The notes under the pieces are model-generated. The model searched no databases. It was not told where the DNA came from and was given only the letters and a program-made list of their open reading frames with translations. This document shows positions 35,288-44,094 of a stretch of DNA of 64,000 nt, in pieces (position 1 is the stretch's first letter; the number at the start of each line of letters is the position of its first letter). This DNA comes from Thermoanaerobacterium aotearoense (GTDB taxonomy: Bacteria > Bacillota > Thermoanaerobacteria > Thermoanaerobacterales > Thermoanaerobacteraceae). The DNA lies in assembly GCF_009905255.1 (NCBI RefSeq), contig NZ_CP047602.1, positions 1,054,001 to 1,118,000 on the forward strand, in the 5' to 3' direction. Position numbers and translations under genes: made by a program.

Positions 35288-35872
35288 ATGGCATTTGCTA
35301 AAAAGCTGATTGGAGAGCAAGAAGTAGGACCAGGTCCAGTAGAGCCAGGCCAGCTTCCTGAACCAACAGAGATAACTTGCATAGAAGTTACAAAGATATA
35401 CGATTCATGCTCACAAAGATTGTGCTTGGACAGCATACCACCAGTTCCATTTGTGCCTACTATTACAAACCCAACATTTGGACGCTGTGAGAATGTAACT
35501 GTAACGCTTGTATCACCTCCAGGTTTTACACTGACACCTATTCCAGAGAGACCAGGATTTGCAAGAGTGCAGGCTACGTTCCAAGTAACATATGATGTGG
35601 TGATTACAAATACATCTGGCGATATTCAAACATTGACAGGACTAACGACCACATTTAATAAGGATATAGTATTGTATGTGCCAGAACCTTCTATTGCCAT
35701 CATGAAATTTGAGGCAGTTGCAGAGTGCTTGTTTGGAAGAGTCAATGTTGGAACACCAACAACATTAGAGGTAATCATAGGTGTATGGATTATAATAAAA
35801 TCTGCTATGGATGTGCAATTATTGGTACCTTCGTATGGATTCTGCCCAGTACCGCCTGAGTGCGTACCATGA
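35288..35872 (+). CDS. Cysteine-containing protein, possibly of the spore surface
   Basis: 194 residues from ATG nine bases after AAGGGGG. Seven cysteines, including IEVTKIYDSCSQRLCLD near residue 35 and GFCPVPPECVP at the end. The middle is beta-rich with many Thr, Val and Pro (VTVTLVSPPGFTLTPIPERP). A proline/glycine-rich N-terminal stretch (GPGPVEPGQLPEP) follows the start. There is no signal peptide. The IEVTKIYDSC pattern recalls clostridial spore coat/exosporium proteins that assemble inside the mother cell, but I cannot name the family. Expression alone from its own promoter is likely; no clear promoter was found. Confidence 0.55.
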   Translation: MAFAKKLIGEQEVGPGPVEPGQLPEPTEITCIEVTKIYDSCSQRLCLDSIPPVPFVPTITNPTFGRCENVTVTLVSPPGFTLTPIPERPGFARVQATFQVTYDVVITNTSGDIQTLTGLTTTFNKDIVLYVPEPSIAIMKFEAVAECLFGRVNVGTPTTLEVIIGVWIIIKSAMDVQLLVPSYGFCPVPPECVP

Positions 35873-36064
35873 GATTATGTCCCAATTCTGCATTATAAAG
35901 GTTAAAAAAAATTATAAAACTAAGAAGGAATTTTAAAATAAGTGGAGAATATATTAAATATAAATTGTAAGCATTAAAAAATTTTAAGCAATAAACATTT
36001 ATAAAATAATAATTTTTCTCACTATTTCAAAATATAAGATAAGAAAATATGGAAGGTGCTTTCA

Positions 36065-36970
36065 GTGAAAAGTTTTAAAGAAATGTATGAATTGGTTAAA
36101 GATTTTAATCCTAAAATCGTGGCTGTTGCACAGGCGGCTGATATTGATGTGCTTTTAGCTGTGAAAGATGCTTACGAAAAAGGAATAATAAAATCTATAT
36201 TGGTAGGGGATAAGTCAGAGATAGAGAGACTTGCACTTTCTATATCGATGCCTTTAAAGGATCATGAGATTATAGATGTAAAAGATGATGAGAAAGCGTG
36301 TAGAACGGCAGTAAAACTTGTAAGTGATAGGCAAGCAGACATGATTATGAAGGGATTAGTGCCAACATCTGTAATATTAAAAGCTGTTTTAGACAAGGAA
36401 TTTGATTTAAGGTCAGATAGGCTACTAAGTCATGTAGCTGTTTTTGAATCTCCATTTAATAGATTAATGCTTTTAAGTGATGCAGCGATGAATATATCAC
36501 CTGATTTAAAAGCAAAGATTGATATAATATACAATGCGGCTTACGTGGCGAAAAAGATAGGTATAAGCGATCCAAAGGTAGCTGTACTTGCTGCTGTAGA
36601 GATGGTAAACCCAGCTATGCAGGCGACAATTGATGCTGCAATTTTAGCAAAGATGAGCGATAGAGGTCAGTTTAAAGGCATGATAGTAGATGGTCCGCTG
36701 GCATTAGATAATGCACTTTCTATTGAGTCGGCTTCTCACAAAGGTATAAATAGCGCTGTTGCAGGTAATGCAGATATTCTCATTGCACCTGATATAGAAG
36801 CTGGCAATATGCTTTACAAGGCTATCACATTTATTGCAGATAAAAAAATAGCTGGAATAATCGTTGGAGCAAAAAAGCCGGTTATTTTAACATCAAGGTC
36901 TGACTCTAAAGAGTCTAAATTTAATTCAATATTGCTTGCTTCAATTGTGGCATCAGATAAAAACATATAA
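36065..36970 (+). CDS. ptb: Phosphate butyryltransferase
   Basis: 301 residues from GTG 36065, eight bases after GGAAGG (the GTG at 36056 is inside that site). Converts butyryl-CoA or branched acyl-CoA with phosphate to acyl phosphate. Family features: [74 protein letters not shown] and [17 protein letters not shown]. Close to phosphotransacetylase but with the Ptb-type AMKG-like region. The order ptb-leuDH-buk-vor is the bkd-type arrangement for branched-chain amino acid breakdown, so isobutyryl-, isovaleryl- and 2-methylbutyryl-CoA are likely substrates. It starts the large 36-61 kb amino-acid region. Confidence 0.95.
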   Translation: MKSFKEMYELVKDFNPKIVAVAQAADIDVLLAVKDAYEKGIIKSILVGDKSEIERLALSISMPLKDHEIIDVKDDEKACRTAVKLVSDRQADMIMKGLVPTSVILKAVLDKEFDLRSDRLLSHVAVFESPFNRLMLLSDAAMNISPDLKAKIDIIYNAAYVAKKIGISDPKVAVLAAVEMVNPAMQATIDAAILAKMSDRGQFKGMIVDGPLALDNALSIESASHKGINSAVAGNADILIAPDIEAGNMLYKAITFIADKKIAGIIVGAKKPVILTSRSDSKESKFNSILLASIVASDKNI

Positions 36971-37004
36971 TTGCTTAAAATATCAATTAAGAGGAGTGAT
37001 TTAC

Positions 37005-38075
37005 ATGGAATTATTTAAAACATTGGAAGAGTTTGATTATGAAAACGTTATATTGTGTCATGATAAGACATCTGGTTTAAAAGCTGTGATAGCAATACAT
37101 GATACAACACTGGGTCCTGCATTAGGTGGATGCAGGATGTGGACGTATGACACAGAAGAAGACGCGATAAATGATGCCCTAAGGCTTGCAAGAGGCATGA
37201 CCTACAAGAATGCGGCCGCTGGCCTAAATCTTGGTGGTGCCAAAACTGTCGTAATTGGAAATCCAAGAAAGGATAAAAGTGAAGCATTATTTAGAAGTTT
37301 AGGGAGATTTATAGAAGGGCTTAATGGAAGGTATATAACCGCTGAAGATGTTGGGACAAATATGAAAGATATGGATTATATAAGTATGGAAACAAATTAT
37401 GTTGCGGGACTTGCTGAGAAAAGTGGTGATCCATCTCCTTTTACAGCATACGGGGTATTTAGAGGCATTCAAGCGGCTTGTGAAGAAGTATTTGGGACAA
37501 CTGAATTAAAAGGTAAAACAGTTGCTATTCAAGGTGTTGGAAATGTTGGATACAATTTAGCAAAATATTTACATGAAGCAGGAGCAAGATTAATAATCAC
37601 AGATATTTTTGAAGACAATGTAAAAAGAGCCGTCAGTGAATTTAATGCTGAGTATGTAAAACCTGATGATATATACGGTGTTGATTGTGATATATTTGCT
37701 CCGTGTGCACTTGGCGCTGTAATAAATGATGAGACAATACCGCACCTAAAATGTAAAATTGTCGCAGGGTCTTCAAATAACCAATTGAAGGAAGAAAGAC
37801 ATGGAGAAATCCTACAAGAAAAAGGAATACTCTATGTACCTGACTTTATTATCAACGCAGGTGGTGTCATAAATGTAGCTGAAGAATTACATCCATCTGG
37901 TTATAATAAAGAACGGGCAATGAGAAAGGTTTCTATGGTATATGACAATGTAAAGAAAGTTTTACAGAAATCAAAGGAAGAAAATATTCCAACTTGTATT
38001 GCTGCTGATATGGTAGCTGAAGATAGAATTAAAACTATAGCGGGAGTAAGAGATAATTTCATAAAAAAAGTTTAA
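37005..38075 (+). CDS. Leucine dehydrogenase (branched-chain amino acid dehydrogenase)
   Basis: 356 residues from ATG 37005 (GAGGAG eight bases up). NAD-dependent oxidative deamination of Leu, Val and Ile to 2-oxo acids and ammonia. Substrate and catalytic lysines fall at the family positions Lys68 (GMTYKN) and Lys80 (NLGGAKTV). The NAD site is [14 protein letters not shown], and the GGVINVAEE region is typical. Short compared with glutamate dehydrogenase (416 residues at 48.5 kb), as expected. Lies between ptb and buk, feeding the adjacent ferredoxin oxidoreductase. An in-frame upstream extension runs into ptb and has no ribosome site. Confidence 0.95.
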   Translation: MELFKTLEEFDYENVILCHDKTSGLKAVIAIHDTTLGPALGGCRMWTYDTEEDAINDALRLARGMTYKNAAAGLNLGGAKTVVIGNPRKDKSEALFRSLGRFIEGLNGRYITAEDVGTNMKDMDYISMETNYVAGLAEKSGDPSPFTAYGVFRGIQAACEEVFGTTELKGKTVAIQGVGNVGYNLAKYLHEAGARLIITDIFEDNVKRAVSEFNAEYVKPDDIYGVDCDIFAPCALGAVINDETIPHLKCKIVAGSSNNQLKEERHGEILQEKGILYVPDFIINAGGVINVAEELHPSGYNKERAMRKVSMVYDNVKKVLQKSKEENIPTCIAADMVAEDRIKTIAGVRDNFIKKV

Positions 38076-38094
38076 GTTCATGGAGGGAATTCTT

Positions 38095-39162
38095 TTGTTT
38101 CTAATCCTTGCAATAAATCCTGGTTCTACATCAACAAAGATTTCAGTTTTTGAAGATAAAAAAGTTTTGTTTACAGAAATATTGCGACATAGCGTTTCTG
38201 AGCTTAGCCAATATAAAACTGTGTTTGAACAGTTGGAATTTAGGAAAACCGCCATTTTAGAGATGCTCCATAGAAAGAATTTTTCGATGGAAAAATTGAA
38301 TGCGATTGTAGGAAGAGGTGGCTTGTTAAAACCGATAAAAAGTGGCACTTACATTGTAAATGAAAGGATGGTATTAGACTTAAAAGAGGCCAAAAGAGGT
38401 GAACATGCATCAAATCTTGGAGGCATTATTGCATACGAATTAGCTAAAAATCATAGTATACCTGCATTTATAGTTGATCCAGTTGTTGTAGATGAGTTAG
38501 ACGATGTCGCCAGAATTACGGGAATGCCTGAAATCCAAAAATCCAGCATATTTCACGCATTAAATCAAAAAGCTATTGGAAGGCGCTTAGCTTCTGATTT
38601 AAAGAAGAAATACGAGGATGCCAACCTTATAATTGCACATTTAGGCGGAGGGATTTCGATTGGAGCTCATAGACATGGTTATGTAATAGATGTAAATGAT
38701 GCTTTAAATGGAGAAGGGCCATTTTCACCTGAGAGAGCAGGAGGACTTCCATCATTAGAACTTGCGAGATTGTGCTACAGTGGCAAATATACCTTTGAAG
38801 AGATGAAAAAGAAGATATTGGGTGGCGGTGGTTTAGTAGCACATCTTAATACAAATGACGTAAAAGAAGTATACAGAATGATAGAAAATGGTGATGAGAA
38901 TGCTGAATTAATACTTGATGCAATGGCGTATAAGACAGCAAAAGAGATTGGAGCGATGGCTGTAGCTTTAAATGGCGAAGTGGATGCTATAGGTATAACA
39001 GGTGGCATAGCATACAATGAAAATTTTGTAAAGCGCATTTCAATTAGAGTCGAATTTATCGCTCCTGTGTACGTGTATCCAGGAGAAGATGAAATGCAAG
39101 CACTTGCTGAAGGAGCATACCGCGTCTTAAGCGGCGAAGAAGAAGCAAAAGTTTATGAATGA
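38095..39162 (+). CDS. buk: Butyrate (branched-chain fatty acid) kinase
   Basis: 355 residues from TTG 38095, seven bases after GGAGGG. Acyl phosphate plus ADP gives carboxylic acid plus ATP, the energy-yielding last step. The ASKHA fold shows LAINPGSTSTKISVFED at the N-terminus, GRGGLLKPI, VVDEL, IAHLGGGISIGAHRHG and ITGGIAYNE. The length and the FHALNQKAIGRR segment are those of butyrate kinase rather than acetate kinase. Works with ptb; in this context isobutyrate, isovalerate or propionate are likely products. Confidence 0.96.
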   Translation: MFLILAINPGSTSTKISVFEDKKVLFTEILRHSVSELSQYKTVFEQLEFRKTAILEMLHRKNFSMEKLNAIVGRGGLLKPIKSGTYIVNERMVLDLKEAKRGEHASNLGGIIAYELAKNHSIPAFIVDPVVVDELDDVARITGMPEIQKSSIFHALNQKAIGRRLASDLKKKYEDANLIIAHLGGGISIGAHRHGYVIDVNDALNGEGPFSPERAGGLPSLELARLCYSGKYTFEEMKKKILGGGGLVAHLNTNDVKEVYRMIENGDENAELILDAMAYKTAKEIGAMAVALNGEVDAIGITGGIAYNENFVKRISIRVEFIAPVYVYPGEDEMQALAEGAYRVLSGEEEAKVYE

Positions 39163-39173
39163 GGTAATAAAAT

Positions 39174-39404
39174 ATGATGGAGATGATGAAATTGAAGCAA
39201 GTCATATTTAACGAAAACTTGTGCAAAAGCTGTGAACTATGCGTTGAAGCATGTCCAAAACACATAATAGAAATGGACAAAGACAAATTAAACGCAAAAG
39301 GATACCATCCAGCCATGATAAAAGAAGAAAACATGGAAAAATGCATAAGCTGCGGATTCTGCGCAATAATGTGCCCAGACACAGTCATAACAGTTATAAA
39401 ATAA
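39174..39404 (+). CDS. vorD: 2-oxoacid:ferredoxin oxidoreductase, ferredoxin (delta) subunit, first cassette
   Basis: 76 residues with two [4Fe-4S] motifs, CKSCELC-x3-CPKH and CISCGFC-x3-CPDT. Carries electrons from the thiamine-diphosphate subunit to ferredoxin. GAGG lies nine bases before the first of several in-frame ATG codons. First gene of a four-gene cassette in the order delta-alpha-beta-gamma. Base use changes inside this gene: from about base 39200 AAC, GAC and A-ending codons replace the AAT/GAT style of its neighbours. Confidence 0.92.
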   Translation: MMEMMKLKQVIFNENLCKSCELCVEACPKHIIEMDKDKLNAKGYHPAMIKEENMEKCISCGFCAIMCPDTVITVIK

Positions 39405-39417
39405 GAGGGGGATATAG

Positions 39418-40482
39418 ATGGCAAAAGTACTCATGAAAGGAAATGAAGCGCTGGCTGAAGCTGCAATACAAGCCGGTTGCAGGCATTATTTCGGATATCC
39501 AATAACACCACAAAACGAAGTAACAGCGTACATGGCAAAAAGAATGCCAGAAGTAGGAGGAGTATTCTTACAAGCAGAAAGCGAAGTATCAGCAATAAAC
39601 ATGGTATACGGAGCAGGAGGAGCAGGAGCAAGAGTCCTTATCACATCATCAAGCCCAGGGATAAGCCTGATGCAAGAAGGAATATCATATATAGCAGGAG
39701 CAGAAGTACCATGCGTAATAGCCAACATAATGAGAGGAGGACCAGGCTTAGGAGGAATACAGCCATCCCAATCAGACTACTTTCAAGCCACAAAAGGCGG
39801 AGGCCATGGAGACTACAAGCTGATAGTCTTGGCACCATCAACAATACAAGAAATGGCAGAACTAGTACAACAAGCATTCCACATAGCTGACAAATACAGA
39901 AACCCTGTAATGATATTAGGAGACGGCATGTTAGGCCAAATGATGGAACCAGTAGACTTTGACATCCTAAAAAAAGAAGAAAACAAAATAGAAGAAAAAC
40001 CATGGGCCACAACAGGCATGGGAACAAGAAACAAAAGAAACATCATAAACTCATTAGAATTAGACCCGCAAATATTAGAAAAGCACAACATAGAAATATT
40101 CAAAAAATACCAAAAAGCAGCAAGAGAAGAAGTACGATACGAAATGACAAACTGCGAAGAAGCAGAAATAATACTAGTAGCATACGGCACAATAGCAAGA
40201 GTCGCCAAAAACGTAATCGAAATAGCAAAAAGAGAAAACATAAAAGTAGGCTTAATAAGGCCCATATCACTATGGCCATTTCCAGAAGAACCATTCAAAA
40301 AAACGAAAGACCACGTAAAAGCCTACCTAACCATAGAAATGAGCATGGGGCAGATGGTAGAAGACGTAAAACTAGCAGTCAACGGACAAAAAGAAGTCCA
40401 CTTTTACGGGAGAGTAGGAGGAATGGTACCAGAACCCATGGCCATATTAGAAGAAATCAAGAAAATAAGGGGGAAAAAATGA
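39418..40482 (+). CDS. vorB: 2-oxoacid:ferredoxin oxidoreductase alpha subunit (2-ketoisovalerate type)
   Basis: 354 residues. Pairs with the beta subunit to form the thiamine-diphosphate enzyme that decarboxylates 2-oxo acids to acyl-CoA with reduction of ferredoxin. Family blocks: MKGNEALAEAAIQAGCRHYF, GYPITPQNEVTAYMA, AESEVSAINMVYGA, SSSPGISLMQEGISY, and RPISLWPFPEE. The neighbours ptb, leuDH and buk favour branched-chain 2-oxo acids. The codon style is T-poor and uses many AAC/TAC/GAC and A-ending codons; as a side effect, other frames remain open for hundreds of bases. Overlaps the beta gene by four bases. Confidence 0.93.
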   Translation: MAKVLMKGNEALAEAAIQAGCRHYFGYPITPQNEVTAYMAKRMPEVGGVFLQAESEVSAINMVYGAGGAGARVLITSSSPGISLMQEGISYIAGAEVPCVIANIMRGGPGLGGIQPSQSDYFQATKGGGHGDYKLIVLAPSTIQEMAELVQQAFHIADKYRNPVMILGDGMLGQMMEPVDFDILKKEENKIEEKPWATTGMGTRNKRNIINSLELDPQILEKHNIEIFKKYQKAAREEVRYEMTNCEEAEIILVAYGTIARVAKNVIEIAKRENIKVGLIRPISLWPFPEEPFKKTKDHVKAYLTIEMSMGQMVEDVKLAVNGQKEVHFYGRVGGMVPEPMAILEEIKKIRGKK

Positions 40483-41231
40483 TGGCAGTAGTATTTCAAA
40501 AAACAAAAGGACTAACAGACACACCATTTCACTACTGTCCAGGCTGCACACACGGCATAGTCCATAGACTTGTAGCAGAAACAATGGAAGAATTAGGAGT
40601 ATTAGACAAAGCAATAGGCGTTGCACCAGTAGGATGCGCCGTATTCGCCTACGAATACTTCAACTGCGACATGCAAGAAGCAGCCCATGGAAGAGCACCA
40701 GCAGTAGCCACAGGCATAAAAAGAGTACACCCCGACAAAATAGTATTCACATACCAAGGAGATGGAGACTTAGCAGCAATAGGAACAGCAGAAACAGTAC
40801 ACGCAGCAGCAAGAGGAGAAAACATAACAGTAATATTCATAAACAACGCCATATACGGCATGACAGGAGGACAAATGGCACCAACATCACTGATAGGGCA
40901 AGAAACCCTCACTACCCCGTATGGAAGAAAGCCAGAAACAAACGGATACCCAATAAAAATGTGTGAAATGCTGTCAACATTAGAAGGAGCAGCGTACATC
41001 GAAAGAGTATCAGTGTACGACGTAAAACACGTATTAAACGCCAAAAAAGCGATCAAAAATGCATTCAAAGCCCAAATAAACAAAAAAGGCTTTTCAATGA
41101 TAGAAGTCCTGTCAAGCTGTCCAACAAACTGGGGCATGTCACCAAATGAAGCACTAAAATGGACAAAAGACAAGATGGAGCAATACTATCCATTAGGTGT
41201 ATACAAAAACACCTTAGAGGAGGAAAAATAA
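40479..41231 (+). CDS. vorA: 2-oxoacid:ferredoxin oxidoreductase beta subunit (thiamine-diphosphate binding)
   Basis: 250 residues. The TPP- and cluster-binding subunit: HYCPGCTHGIVHRL (cluster and TPP), APVGCAVFAYEYF, AHGRAPAVATGIK, the TPP motif GDGDLAAIGTAETVHAA and NNAIYGMTGGQMAPTS. ATG 40479 gives the usual ATGA overlap with the alpha gene; ATG 40482 is equally possible. Although the frame stays open for almost 480 bases upstream, that extension is the shadow of the alpha gene's unusual codons, not coding. Same T-poor composition as the alpha gene. Confidence 0.93.
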   Translation: MMAVVFQKTKGLTDTPFHYCPGCTHGIVHRLVAETMEELGVLDKAIGVAPVGCAVFAYEYFNCDMQEAAHGRAPAVATGIKRVHPDKIVFTYQGDGDLAAIGTAETVHAAARGENITVIFINNAIYGMTGGQMAPTSLIGQETLTTPYGRKPETNGYPIKMCEMLSTLEGAAYIERVSVYDVKHVLNAKKAIKNAFKAQINKKGFSMIEVLSSCPTNWGMSPNEALKWTKDKMEQYYPLGVYKNTLEEEK

Positions 41232-41232
41232 C

Positions 41233-41784
41233 ATGGAAGAGCGGATCATATTTGCAGGATTTGGCGGACAGGGCATCATGTCGATGGGGCTTATAATGTC
41301 ATACGCAGGAATGATGGATGGGAAAAACGTATCATGGCTGCCGTCGTATGGACCAGAGATGAGAGGAGGCACAGCCAACTGCCATGTTACCATATCTGAC
41401 GAACCAGTAGGCTCGCCCATAATAAATGAGGCGACAGTAGTTGTTGCGATGAACAGGCCTTCTTTAGAAAAGTATGAAAAATATGTTGTGCCTGGTGGAA
41501 AACTTTTTATAAATACATCGCTGATTAAAGAGAAAGCGAAAAGAAGTGATATAGAAATTTATGAAATCGCGGCAAATGACATTGCAAATGAAATAGGGAA
41601 TTTAAAAATTGCTAATATGGTGATTTTAGGAGGTTTAATAAAAGCAACGAATATTACAAAAATTGAATCTGCATTAAAGGCACTTGTAGAAGTTTTAGGA
41701 CCAAGTAAAGAGCATCTTGTGCCAATAAATGAAAAAGCTTTAGAAAAAGGAGCAGAGCTTATAGAGATTTTAAGCAACAGATAA
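41233..41784 (+). CDS. vorC: 2-oxoacid:ferredoxin oxidoreductase gamma subunit
   Basis: 183 residues. Rossmann-like gamma subunit: FAGFGGQGIMSMGLIMSYAG, SWLPSYGPEMRGGTANCHV, and a C-terminal ILGGLIKATNITKIESALKA. One base after the beta gene with GAGGAGG before it. The first ~70 codons share the T-poor style of the preceding genes; from about 41440 the codon use returns to the local norm, so the composition border lies inside this gene. Closes the cassette; a terminator follows. Confidence 0.92.
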   Translation: MEERIIFAGFGGQGIMSMGLIMSYAGMMDGKNVSWLPSYGPEMRGGTANCHVTISDEPVGSPIINEATVVVAMNRPSLEKYEKYVVPGGKLFINTSLIKEKAKRSDIEIYEIAANDIANEIGNLKIANMVILGGLIKATNITKIESALKALVEVLGPSKEHLVPINEKALEKGAELIEILSNR

Positions 41785-41804
41785 AATTACATCATGAATG
41801 AAAG

Positions 41805-41846
41805 AAATGCAATGAAAATATTCATGAAGCATATTTTGCATTTTTT
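41805..41846 (+). terminator. Probable terminator after the first oxidoreductase cassette
   Basis: AAATGCAA (41805-41812)/TTGCATTT (41836-41843) with a long AT-rich loop, then TTTG. The stem is modest and AT-rich. Confidence 0.5.
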
Positions 41847-41940
41847 GAAGGATTTTTGAAATGTCCGTCGAATATAATAAAAGTGGAAAACGATATATGG
41901 TTTTGTAAAAGGTTAAAAAACCATGTAACCATTTTATTAC

Positions 41941-41969
41941 TTTACACTATTAAAATATTTTAATATAAG
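41941..41969 (+). promoter_or_regulatory. Probable promoter of the OPT transporter
   Basis: TTTACA (41941-41946), 17-base spacer, TATAAG (41964-41969); each hexamer has one mismatch. An inverted repeat ATGGTTTT/AAAACCAT lies about 40 bases upstream. The rest of the 266-base gap holds nothing else clear. Confidence 0.55.
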
Positions 41970-42050
41970 TTAAAATATTGAAAGGAGGTGGTTACGGTAA
42001 TAAAAAGCTTAAATAATTTATTTAAACTATAACACGAAAGGAGAAAAGAT

Positions 42051-44000
42051 ATGGCCAGTGGAAAAGTTGAACATGGAAGAAAGCTATCAGATGGCGCTTA
42101 TGGCGGTATAAGTGGCGACAAGTATGTGCCATTTGTTCCGGCGGAAGAGGTTCTTCCAGAATCTACATTTTTGAGTTTAGTTATAGGCGTGATATTTGCA
42201 ATTGTTTTTGCGGCAGCTAATACTTATTTAGGTCTTAAAACTGGAATGACTATAAGTGCAGCTATTCCTGCTGCTGTTTTGTCTACCGGTATATTAAAGA
42301 CGATTTTTAGAAGAAATAGCATATTAGAAGCTAATATGGCTACAGCAATAGCCGCAACAGGTGAGAGTGTTGCTGCTGGACTTTTGTTTTCTTTTCCAGC
42401 TATAGCTATTTGGGGTTTTAAAAATGAATTTACTCTCGAAAGAATAATATTTGCGGTATTAATCGGTGGATTATTTGGCGTATTGTTTGTTGTACCTCTA
42501 AGAAGGTATTTGACGGTTGAAGAACACGGGAAACTTCTGTATCCAGAAGGAATGGCGGCTTCTGAAGTCCTTGTAACAAGCAATCAAGGCGGTTCGGGAT
42601 TTATGACAGTATTGTCTGGTATGCTTACAGGCGGCATATACAAACTTTTATCAGGCGGTTTTTCTATATGGTCGGAAGAGCCTGCATGGAATCTAAATTG
42701 GTTTAAAGGGACTCAAGTTGGAATAAACGTGTTAGCATCGTTATTGGGAGTTGGCTTCATAGTTGGAATAGAGATTTCTTCATATATGCTGGCTGGTGGT
42801 ATATTGGCATGGCTTGGTCTTATACCATTGATAAAATTTTTTGGAGATGGTCTTACAAGTCCAATATATCCAGCTACAACGCTTATAAAAGATATGTCAG
42901 CTTCTCAAATATGGGGCAGCTATATAAGGTATATAGGTGCTGGCGGAGTGCTGGCAGGAGGATTTATTACTTTATTCAAGACATTCCCTACACTTATAAA
43001 GGCATTTAAAGATTCATTATCTGGGTTTGGAACAAGTGCCAAAGGACAGAAGAGAACTGACAGCGATATATCAATAAATATAGTGATTGTCGGATCAATT
43101 TTTCTATTCCTCTTAACGTGGCTTTTGCCTATGTTTAAGATGACATTTATAGGAAGTCTTTTGACGATATTATTTTCTTTCTTCTTCGCTGTTGTCTCAG
43201 CAAGAATGACAGGAATTGTTGGTGAATCCAATAACCCGGTGTCAGGTATGACAATAGCTACATTGCTTGTTGTTACGTCTATTTTAAAGCTTACAGGTAT
43301 TGTTGGAGACAGTGGCATGATATTGGCAATTACGATTGGAGGCATAGTTTGTATTGCAGCAGCAACAGCAGGATGCAATGCACAATCTCTAAAGACGTGC
43401 TACATTATAGGTGGCTCGCCTAAAAAGGTAGAGTCATACCTGTACACTGGAATAGTTGCATCATCAATTTTTGCAGGGTTAGTGCTTATCATGCTCAATA
43501 ATTCTTACGGAATCGGTTCAAAATATGTTGCTGCACCACAAGCAACTATAATGTCAATGGTCGTAAAAGGAATAATGACGGGACACCTTCCATGGATATT
43601 AATCATAGCTGGTGTCTTTATGGGAATAATGATAGAGATGATGCACATTCCTGTATTGCCGTTTGCTCTTGGACTTTATTTGCCATTTGAGTTAAGTGCG
43701 GCTGTTATGGTTGGAGGAATCATCAGATGGATAATTGACAGGAAGTACAAGAACGATGAAAAAATGTATAAAGAAAAGACTGAAAAAGGTATATTGATAT
43801 CTTCAGGATTAGTTGCTGGTGATGCGTTGATGGGATTGGTAATAGCTATATTTGCCGGCCTTAAGATAAATATAGGTTTTGGAGCAAATTGGTTTACAAA
43901 CAGCGGAGCATTTGCTTCATGGGTTTCACTTTTGATGTTTGTGTTGTTAGGAATTTACCTATATGGATACACAGTTAGAGATAGCAAAAAGACAAATTAG
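42051..44000 (+). CDS. OPT family oligopeptide transporter
   Basis: 649 residues, about 15-16 membrane helices. Proton-coupled uptake of small peptides in this family. Signatures: YVPFVPAEEVLPESTFLSLV at the N-terminus, ANTYLGLKTGMTISAAIPAA, EANMATAIAATGESVAAG, YPEGMAASEVLV, GESNNPVSGMT and IGGSPKKVESYLYTG. Fits the clostridial OPT subgroup (TIGR00733-like) by memory. AAAGGAGA ribosome site. Located between the two amino-acid oxidation blocks, consistent with peptides as the fermented substrate. Own promoter and terminator. Confidence 0.93.
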   Translation: MASGKVEHGRKLSDGAYGGISGDKYVPFVPAEEVLPESTFLSLVIGVIFAIVFAAANTYLGLKTGMTISAAIPAAVLSTGILKTIFRRNSILEANMATAIAATGESVAAGLLFSFPAIAIWGFKNEFTLERIIFAVLIGGLFGVLFVVPLRRYLTVEEHGKLLYPEGMAASEVLVTSNQGGSGFMTVLSGMLTGGIYKLLSGGFSIWSEEPAWNLNWFKGTQVGINVLASLLGVGFIVGIEISSYMLAGGILAWLGLIPLIKFFGDGLTSPIYPATTLIKDMSASQIWGSYIRYIGAGGVLAGGFITLFKTFPTLIKAFKDSLSGFGTSAKGQKRTDSDISINIVIVGSIFLFLLTWLLPMFKMTFIGSLLTILFSFFFAVVSARMTGIVGESNNPVSGMTIATLLVVTSILKLTGIVGDSGMILAITIGGIVCIAAATAGCNAQSLKTCYIIGGSPKKVESYLYTGIVASSIFAGLVLIMLNNSYGIGSKYVAAPQATIMSMVVKGIMTGHLPWILIIAGVFMGIMIEMMHIPVLPFALGLYLPFELSAAVMVGGIIRWIIDRKYKNDEKMYKEKTEKGILISSGLVAGDALMGLVIAIFAGLKINIGFGANWFTNSGAFASWVSLLMFVLLGIYLYGYTVRDSKKTN

Positions 44001-44021
44001 CTGTAAATGGATAAAAAATAT

Positions 44022-44070
44022 TTCTAATCCGATGGTTTAAAAACTGTCGGATTAGAATGATTTTAATAAA
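44022..44070 (+). terminator. Terminator after the OPT transporter
   Basis: Perfect 11-bp stem TTCTAATCCGA (44022-44032)/TCGGATTAGAA (44047-44057), then TGATTTTAATAAA. Confidence 0.75.
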
Positions 44071-44094
44071 TTATATTACAAAGGAGCGATCACA

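Noticed and set aside
40002-40478. In-frame upstream extension of the beta subunit gene, and several other long open frames on both strands over 39.4-41.2 kb
   Set aside because: They are shadows of the T-poor, A-ending codon style of the alpha and beta genes, which removes stop codons from other frames. Their translations are low-complexity Lys/Arg/Ser or Leu runs, without ribosome sites.
41988-42032. 14-codon frame (GTG start) before the OPT transporter, possible leader peptide
   Set aside because: The start codon lies inside the GGAGGTG site itself and there is no start at proper spacing; the peptide shows no regulatory codon run.
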